This document shows positions 57,001 through 64,000 of a stretch of DNA of 64,000 bases, in pieces (the first letter of the stretch is position 1; each line of letters begins with the position of its first letter). This DNA is from Siphonodentalium dalli (lineage: Eukaryota > Mollusca > Scaphopoda > Gadilida > Siphonodentaliidae): the NCBI GenBank assembly GCA_032622095.1, contig CP136064.1, positions 131,259,129 through 131,323,128 of the forward strand. The letters are read 5' to 3'. The notes under the pieces were generated by a model. It did no database searches. It saw nothing but the letters and a program-made list of their open reading frames with translations, and had not been told where the DNA came from. A program made the translations under genes and the position numbers.

Positions 57001-59640
57001 TTAGTGATACAAAGAGTAAAATCCAAGATGGCTGCTGGCGGCCATGCTTTTTGGCCGAATGACCCCGAAATTACTCGTTCCCATCTACATGTCAATATTA
57101 TCATCCATGACAAATTTCATGATGATCAGACAAACAGTACGACCTGTGGCCTGTGCTAATGGATTAAATTTTGAAATCCAAGATGGCCGCTGGCGGCCAT
57201 GTTTTTTGTCCGAATGACCCCAAAATGACTCGTTCCCATCTACATTCCAATATCAACAGCCATGACAAATTTTATGATGATCAGATTAAAGGTACGATCT
57301 GTAGCCCGTGCTAAAGAATTTAGTGATACAAAGAGTAAAATCCAAGATGGCTGCTGGCGGCCATGCTTTTTGGCCGAATGACCCCGAAATTACTCGTTCC
57401 CATCTACATGTCAATATTATCATCCATGACAAATTTCATGATGATCAGACAAACAGTACGACCTGTGGCCTGTGCTAATGGATTAAATTTTGAAATCCAA
57501 GATGGCCACTGGCGGCCATGTTTTTTGTCCGAATGTCAATATTAACATCCATGACAAATTTCATGATGATCAGACGAACAGTACGACCTGTGGCCCGTGC
57601 TAATGGATTAAATTTTGAAATCCAAGATGGCCGCTGGCGGCCATGTTTTTTGTCCGAATGACCCCAAAATGACTCGTTCCCATTTACATTCCAATTTCAA
57701 CAGCCATGAAAATTTTTATGATGATCAGACTAAAGGTACGACCTGTAGCCCGTGCTAAAGGATTTAGTCATACAAAGAGTAAAATCCAAGATGGCTGCTG
57801 GCGGCCATGTTTTTCGGCCAAATGACCTGAAAAGTACTCGTTCCCATCTACATGTCAATATTAATATCCATGACAAATTTCATGATGATCAGACGAACAG
57901 TACTAACTGTGGCCCGTGCTAATGGATTAAATTTTTAAATGCAAGATGGCTGCTAGCGGCCATGTTTTTTGTCCGAATGACCCCAAAATGACTCGTTCCC
58001 ATCTACATTCCAATTTCAACAGCCATGACAAATTTTATGATGATCAGACTAAATGTACGACCTGTAGCCCGTGCTAAAGGATTTAGTCATACAAAGAGTA
58101 AAATCCAAGATGGCTGCTGGCGCCCATGTTTTTTGGCAAAATGACCCCAAAATTACTCGTTCCCATCTGCATGTCATTGTTAACATCCTTGACAAATTTC
58201 ATGATGATCAGACGAACAGTACTAACTGTGGCCCGTGCTAATGGATTAAATTTTTAAATGCAAGATGGCTGCTGGCGGCCATGTTTTTTGTCCGAATGAC
58301 CCCAAAATGACTCGTTCCCATCTACATTCCAATTTCAACAGCCATGACAATTTTTATGATGATCAGACTAAATGTAAGACCTGTAGCCCGTGCTAAAGGA
58401 TTTAGTCATACAAAGAGTAAAATCCAAGATGGCTGCTGGCGACCATGTTTTTTGGCCAAATGACCCCAAAATTACTCGTTCCCATCTACATGTCATTGTT
58501 AACATCCATGACAAATTTTATGATGATCAGACTAAAGGTACGACCTGCAGCCCGTGCTAAAGAATTTAGTGATACAAAGAGTAAAATCCAAGATGGCTGC
58601 TGGCGGCCATGTTTTTTGGCCGAATGACCCCAAAATTACTCGTTCCGATCTACATGTCAATAATATCATCCATGACAAATTTCATGATGATCAGACAAAC
58701 AGTACGACCTGTGGCCTGTGCTAATGGATTAAATTTTGAAATCCAAGATGGCCGCTGGCGGCCATGTTTTTTGTCCGAATGACCCCAAAATGACTCGTTC
58801 CCATCTACATTCCAATATCAACAGCCATGACAAATTTTATGATGATCAGACTAAAGGTACGACCTGCAGCCCGTGCTAAAGAATTTAGTGATACAAAGAG
58901 TAAAATCCAAGATGGCTGCTGGCGACCATGTTTTTTGGCCAAATGACCCCAAAAGTACTCGTACCCATCTACATGACAATATTAACATCCATGACAAATT
59001 TCATGATGATCAGACAAACAGTACGACCTGTGGCCTTTGCTAATGGATTAAATTTTGAAATCCAAGATGGCTGCTGGCGGCCATGTTTTTTGTCCGAATG
59101 ACCCCAAAATGACTCGTTCCCATCTACATTCCAATTTCAACAGCCACGACAAATTTTATGATGATCAGATTAAAGGTACGACCTGTAGCCCGTGCTAAAG
59201 GATTTAGTCATACAAATAGTAAAATCCAAGATGGCCACTGGCGGCCATGTTTTTTGTCCCAATGACCCCAAAATGATTCGTTCCCATCTACATGTGATTA
59301 TTAACATTCTTGACAAATTTTATGATGATCAGACAAAAAGTAGGACCTGTAGCCCGTGCTAAAGGATTTAGTCATGCAAAGAGTAAAATCGAAGATGGCT
59401 GCTGGCGGCCATGTTTTTTGGCCGAATGACCCCAAAATTACTCGTTCCCATCTACATGTCAATATTAACATTCTTGACAAATTTTATGATGATCAGACAA
59501 AAAGTAGGACCTGTAGCCCGTGCTAAAGGATTTAGTCATGCAATTACGTCATGCAATTACTCGTTCCCATCTGCATGTCATTGTTAACATCCATGACAAA
59601 TTTCATGATGATCAGACGAACAGTACGGCCTGTAGCCCGT
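42046..59640 (+). repeat. Satellite array of HINE-A core monomers, about 17.6 kb
   Basis: Continuous head-to-tail monomers of two alternating kinds. One (about 163 bp) has GATTTAGT(C/G)ATACAAAGAG; the other (about 157 bp) has ATTAAATTTTGAAATCC. Both share CCAAGATGGC, GGCGGCCATGTTTTT, GAATGACCCCAAAAT, ACTCGTTCCCATCTACAT and TTTNATGATGATCAGAC. Length suggests roughly 105-110 monomers. Long near-identical blocks recur at several offsets (for example 895, 1285 and 2793 bp). Shortened monomers with ATCATCCTTAGTGATAC occur near 45873, 45979, 54206 and 56999. ORFs of about 60-75 codons are by-products of the repeat. Confidence 0.95.
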
Positions 59641-59881
59641 GCTAATGGATTGAATTTTGAAATCTAAGATGCCCGCTGGCGGCCATGTTTTTTTCCCGAA
59701 TGACCCCAAAATGAATCATTCCGGTACAAATGTTGATGTCAACAGCTATGACAAATTTCATAATGATCCGATCAAAGGAACGACCTGTAGCCTCTATTGT
59801 TGACGCCTTACGCACACACGGATGGCGGACGACAAAGCCATGGCAATAGCTCAAACTTTACAAAGTAAAGTTGAGCTAAAA
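59641..59881 (+). mobile_element. HINE family A 3' terminus closing the satellite
   Basis: A last, more diverged monomer is followed by TGTTGACGCCTTACGCACAC, GGATGGCGGACGACAAAGCC, then CAATAGCTCAAACTTTAC and AAAGTAAAGTTGAGCTAAAA. This is the same end as the complete element at 63628, with the terminal stem AACTTTACAAAGTAAAGTT. Confidence 0.85.
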
Positions 59882-60500
59882 AGGGCCATAACTCTCGCAA
59901 AAATGGGCGGAGCAAACCCAAATTCGAACTTGACCTGTATTTTGGTCTATGAAATTTGCTTTTGATCTAATAACCGAAACATTTGGGGAGATATGTGGCT
60001 ATTGAGTTATTGTCTAAAATATTTATTTGGCTACAAAATTTATGTGGCTATCAAGTAGTGGATAAACTTTTATGTGGCTATCGAGTAGTTAAAAGTGATA
60101 AAATTTCAGATTATGGAATCATAACATGTTGCAATTATAGTAGAAGAAGCTGATTAAAACTCAAAAACTTGGATACAGCAACTAGGACAGTGGAATAGGA
60201 GAAACTGACAGGTCCATGATTGGGTGGCTAGCCACATAAATGTCCCAACACCACCTATTGACAGATCATGGATGTCTAAATCTATGGACTTTTTGTTTCC
60301 AACTATTGAGTGACTTCAAAATTAAATAGGCTGATTAGGCCAAATAGATCATTTTTGAAGGTTCATCTGAATTAAGTTATGCACATAAATATCCATTTTA
60401 CACAATCTTAGCCACATAAGTAGTCATTTGTAAACACGGATGGACGGACGGACACCGGCTATTTTAATAGTCCCCCGAAAATAGTTTTTCGGGGGACAAT
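59882..60500 (+). mobile_element. HINE family B, rearranged copy
   Basis: It starts as in 27956 (GGGCCATAACTCTCGC, TTCGAACTTGACCTG) but switches at about 59983 to AT-rich DNA with repeated TTATGTGGCTATC(A/G)AGTAG. It ends with GGATGGACGGACGGACACC, GGCTATTTTAATAGTCCCCC and the hairpin CCCCCGAAAA...TTTTCGGGGG. 60501-61016 is unassigned. Confidence 0.7.
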
Positions 60501-61016
60501 AAGCTACTAGAAAATCAAGTTAGTATTTTTTATAAATATCAAAGTAGCAATAAATATCTAGGCGACACCTGCCTGGAAGCTACGTTTAATGTTGATACAG
60601 TCATCAAACATGCATATTATTTTGCCTTATATTACTGCTGAAATCAACGAGCCATAAATTAATCCGTTGTCATTCGGCTGATTAACCTATTGTCTTATAC
60701 TCGCTGGTAATATAATGCTGACATCATAAATATGTACTATATAATGTCGCCATTAATATGCTTTGTTACAACGACTACATGCGTCCATAATCCATACGGA
60801 CAAAGGGAGGATTAGCTGTCAAAACATATTAATAATTACCTTTTGCGGTATCTACATTGAGATCATGTTACAAAGTACTTGCAACAGCCTCAATAAAAAA
60901 TTTACAGAACATCGCTTTTTTCCCCCCCGACACACATTTTAACCATTAACGATTAGCTGTTTGATGAAAGTTTGATTATGACAGAAAGATGGGATTAACA
61001 TTTTGTGAAAAATAAA

Positions 61017-61868
61017 CAAGGGGTACACATCTAAGATGCTTTTGTCGAGTTTTTTGGCAGTCAAACCAAACTTCTGCCAATAAGGTGCACAACCCCCGGG
61101 AAAAAAGTTGGACGGTGGTATATTATTGCAATAGACCTATATACCAAATATCAATTGAATCCGTTAATATTTCATTGAGTTATCGCACTAACGGTGATAA
61201 AATTGTGATTAAAATAGACAAACTAAGACCCATAACCTGGAAAAAAATTCGGACAAACCAGGTTTTCGAACTCGTCAAAGATATTGTTGCAATAGACTCA
61301 TATACCAAATATTGTTTAAATCGGTTAATATTTCATCGAGTATCGCGCCAACAGTGATAAAATTGCTAAAAATAGACAAACTAAGACCCATAACTCTGCG
61401 AAAAATATTTGGACAAACGTGGTTTTCGAACTAGTCCGAGATATTGTTGCAGGACACTCATACACCAAATATTGTTGAGATCAGTTAATATTTCATCGAG
61501 TTATCGCGCCAACGGTGATAAATTTGCTAAAAATAGACAAACTTCGGACAAACCTGGTTTTCGAACTCGTCCGAGATATTGTTGCAAGAGTCTCATATAC
61601 CAAATATTGTTGAAATTGGTTAATATTTGCGTGAGTTATCGCGCTATCGCTGAAAAACTTAACTAAAAACCATCTAAGATGGATAACTCTTGTAAAAAAG
61701 TTCGGATGTGACCCATTTTATACAGGCAGTAAATAGTCATTGGGAGCAACTGCCATACCAAAAGTTTTTTGAATCCGTTCACAAATGTCAAAGTTATAAG
61801 GCATTCTTTAGGTCCGCCGCCCGCCCGCCAACCGTCAACCTCGCCAAACCATAAATCGACTAAAAATT
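61017..61868 (+). mobile_element. HINE family C, copy 2
   Basis: Colinear with 17310-18557 but with fewer cores. The 5' end GGGGTACACATCTAAGATGC and the box TTGTCGAGTTTTTTGGC are followed by cores with ATACCAAATATTGTTGAAAT, the CCGCC tract, and an end CCATAAATCGACTAAAAA that has lost the stem loop seen in copy 1. Confidence 0.85.
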
Positions 61869-61920
61869 ATTAAAACATTGATCTGTAAGAAATGATCAAT
61901 ATCTAAGATTAATCACTCAC

Positions 61921-62022
61921 CACAGTTGATGCAAGTGAAGCAGTTAATATGGTAAACTTTATCCAGTGCAGTGCATCCGTTCACTTCTCCTATCACCTTT
62001 GTCTCACAAATATCGCACATTC
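61921..62022 (-). CDS. LIM-domain exon, LPP/zyxin/TRIP6-like LIM1
   Basis: A 102-bp exon with acceptor TTATTTTAG and donor GTGAGTGATT. After a glycine codon completed by the upstream exon it encodes MCDICETKVIGEV, NGCTALDKVYH and INCFTCINC. This is the LIM consensus C-x2-C-x18-H-x2-C-x2-C-x2-C: the whole first zinc module plus the first two ligands of the second. VIGE-x2-GCTA-x-D-x-V-x-H-x2-CFTC is closest to LIM1 of lipoma-preferred partner. Such proteins sit at focal adhesions and shuttle to the nucleus. The flanking exons that would finish this LIM and carry LIM2-3 were not found. The exact paralogue is uncertain. Confidence 0.85.
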
Positions 62023-62145
62023 CTAAAATAACAATTTATGCTAAATTGGAGTCATTGATAGCATACAATACAAGGATTGCGAATCGAAGTTGGCGACTTT
62101 CAAGTTTTTAAAACCCATAAGAGTGTATCTTTCCGACCGAACTAA

Positions 62146-63628
62146 TGAAAGTGTCAATGACACTGTAGCTCAACTTAGGTAGGGGAATAATTTAATGGTT
62201 GACAGTAAATGGAGGAATTAGGAAAGGTGCAAATTGAAATGTCTTAGTAACACAAGATGTACATGTCAATATCAACATTCATGACAAGTTTCATAATGAT
62301 CGGATCAGGGATGTACATGTAGTCTGTAGGGTGTGCCAAAGGATTTAGTGATGCAAAGAGTAAATTCTAAAATGGCCACCGGCGGCCATATTTTCTTGCC
62401 GAATGACACCAAAATGACTCGTTCCCATCTACATGTCAATGTAAACATCCATGACAAATTTCATGAAGATCAAACAAACAGATCGGTTATAACCCATGCT
62501 AATGGATTTTGTAGAAATATTTAGTCATACAAAGATTAAAATCCAAAATGGCCTTGGTGGCCATATTTTTTTGCCAAATGACCCCAAAATGACTCGTTCA
62601 CATTAAGAGGTCACCCCGATGATCCACATGAAGTTTGGTGATGATCACATCAGGGATGTAGTATGTAGGGTGTGTCAAGTATTTAGTGATGCAATATGAG
62701 TAAAATCCAATATGGCTGCCGGCGGCCATGTTTTTTGGCCAAATTACCCCAAAATGAGTCGTTCCCATCTAGATGTCACCCCGATGATCCATATGAAGTT
62801 TAGTGATGATCGGATCAGGGATGTGGTCTGTAGGATGTGTCAAAGGATTTAGTGATGCAAAGAGTAAATTCCAAGATGGTGGGGCCTGTAGCCCGCGCCA
62901 ATGGATTCAATTTTGAAATCCAAGATGGCCACCAGCAGCCATGTTTTTTGGCTGAATTACCCCAAAATGATTCGTGCCAACTAGGTTCCACCCCAATGAT
63001 GAATATGAAGTTTGGTGATGATCGGATCAAGGTTGTGGTCTGTAGGCTGTGTGAAAGTATTTAGTGATGCAAAGAGTAAAATCCAAGATGGCTGACGGCG
63101 GCCATGTTTTTTTGCCAAATGACCCCAAAATAACTCGATCCCATCTAGAGGTCACCCCGATGATCCGTATGAAGTTTGGTGATGATCGGATCAGAGATGT
63201 GGTCTGTAGGATGTGTCAAAGGATTTAGTGATGCAAAGATTAAAATCCAAGATGGCCACCAGCGGCCATGTTTTTTGGCCGAATGATCCTAAAATGACTC
63301 ATTCCCATCTACATGTAAATATCAACATTCATCACAAATTTTATAATGATCAGACAAACAGCATGGCCTGTAGCCTGCACCAATGGATTTAATTTTGAAA
63401 TCCAAGATGGCCACCAGCAGCAATGTTTTTTGGCCGAATTACCCCAAAATGACTCGTTCCCATCTACATGTCAATGTCAACATTCATGACAAATTTCATA
63501 AAGATCAGACCAAAGATACGACCTGTAGCCCGCGCCAAAGGAAATTGTTGACGGACACACAGACACACGCATGACGGACGCCAACCCATGGCAATAGCTC
63601 AAACTTACAAAGAAAGTTGAGCTAAAAA
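62146..63628 (+). mobile_element. Complete HINE family A element
   Basis: The 5' end TGAAAGTGTCAATGACACTG has the hairpin AGTGTCAATGACACT and the box AGCTCAACTT. About eight tandem cores of the satellite type follow (GGATTTAGTGATGCAAAGAG, CCAAGATGGCCACC, GACTCGTTCCCATCTACATG), then GACGGACACACAGACACACG. The 3' end is CAACCCATGGCAATAGC with TCAAACTTACAAAG and AAGTTGAGCTAAAAA. The terminal AAGTTGAGCT is the exact complement of the 5' box. No coding capacity. Confidence 0.85.
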
Positions 63629-63670
63629 TGGATGAACTAAGAAACCATAAATCAGGACAGCCACAAAAAA

Positions 63671-63900
63671 TGAAAATGTCAATGACACTGTAGCTTAACT
63701 TGGGGTGACATTCATTTTATGCCGAGAAGTCATAAGAAATATAAAGAAGAAGGAAAGTCAAAACGTTTCAGCAAAGGGCTTGTATTGTGTACTGGTAGAT
63801 GCAATTATTTTAATTTTAAACACTTCACCAATAAATGGGCTGCAGCAGGGAATTTTGATGGATTAATAATTCATATGTGAAATCCAAGATGGCTGCTGAT
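63671..63900 (+). mobile_element. HINE family A, 5' fragment
   Basis: TGAAAATGTCAATGACACTG and AGCTTAACTTGGGG mark a 5' end. A partial core ends at AATCCAAGATGGCTGCTG. The last 75 bases (TAAGGACTTTTAAAGACC) are a different dispersed repeat running off the window. Confidence 0.65.
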
Positions 63901-64000
63901 ATAGAATGAAGATGGCGGACGCATTGGCAGGGTTCATACTGGTTCTTAAAATGTAAATTTAAGGACTTTTAAAGACCTATTTAAGTACTTTCAAGATGGT

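Noticed and set aside
42046-59640. Many recurring ORFs of 60-75 codons in the array, with shared residues such as MTPKLLVPIYM
   Set aside because: They track the monomer, appear on both strands, have no start context and change frame with each monomer deletion; a consequence of repeat sequence lacking stops in one frame.
42046-59640. CRISPR-like array
   Set aside because: Monomers of about 160 bp without constant repeat/variable spacer structure, in a eukaryotic context.
1-64000. tRNA or rRNA genes
   Set aside because: No B-box-like GGTTCGAATCC or conserved rRNA stretches were seen on either strand.

Overview
This is eukaryotic, AT-rich, intron- and repeat-dominated DNA, most likely from a mollusc. 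The gene fragments are animal genes split by GT-AG introns. The repeats resemble the bivalve 'pearl' type and Helentron-derived non-autonomous elements (HINEs): tandem cores of about 160 bp, GACGG/GACA microsatellites and terminal hairpins. The mollusc assignment is an inference from repeat style; no species can be named.

Two real genes are supported, both on the minus strand. (1) Seven consecutive exons of a TMEM120 (TACAN/NET29) orthologue lie at 37485-37390, 33972-33883, 28859-28794, 26479-26418, 24166-24074, 19407-19343 and 14640-14572. Splice phases are compatible at every junction, and together the exons encode about 180 contiguous residues of the membrane domain. The N-terminal coiled-coil exons and the last coding exon were not found. 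(2) One exon at 62022-61921 encodes most of a LIM domain closest to LIM1 of the LPP/zyxin family; its partner exons were not found. A decayed, frameshifted minus-strand pseudogene of a transposase-like family lies at about 30340-31705. A possible plus-strand exon is at 24531-24748, a LINE C-terminal scrap at 24888-24977 and a LINE-like tail at 18558-18985.

The rest is mobile and satellite DNA. Several HINE families (called A-F here) share one plan: a 5' terminal hairpin, a short box complementary to the 3' end, tandem monomers of about 150-170 bp, a GACGG microsatellite and a 3' hairpin followed by an A-rich end. Interspersed are TTAA-flanked piggyBac-type elements (one with its empty site elsewhere in the window), an 866-bp hAT-like insertion with an 8-bp duplication, a 2.6-kb Harbinger-like element with TTA duplications, two large foldback structures and several palindromes.

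Layout: 1-14.5 kb, foldbacks, HINEs and a minisatellite; 14.5-37.5 kb, TMEM120 exons with repeat-filled introns; 37.8-41.9 kb, HINE E, palindromic repeats and the hAT insertion; 41946-42045, a run of 100 N; 42.0-59.9 kb, a satellite array made of HINE-A core monomers and ending in a normal HINE-A 3' terminus; 59.9-64 kb, more HINEs around the LIM exon. No RNA genes, CRISPR arrays or bacterial-type operons were seen.
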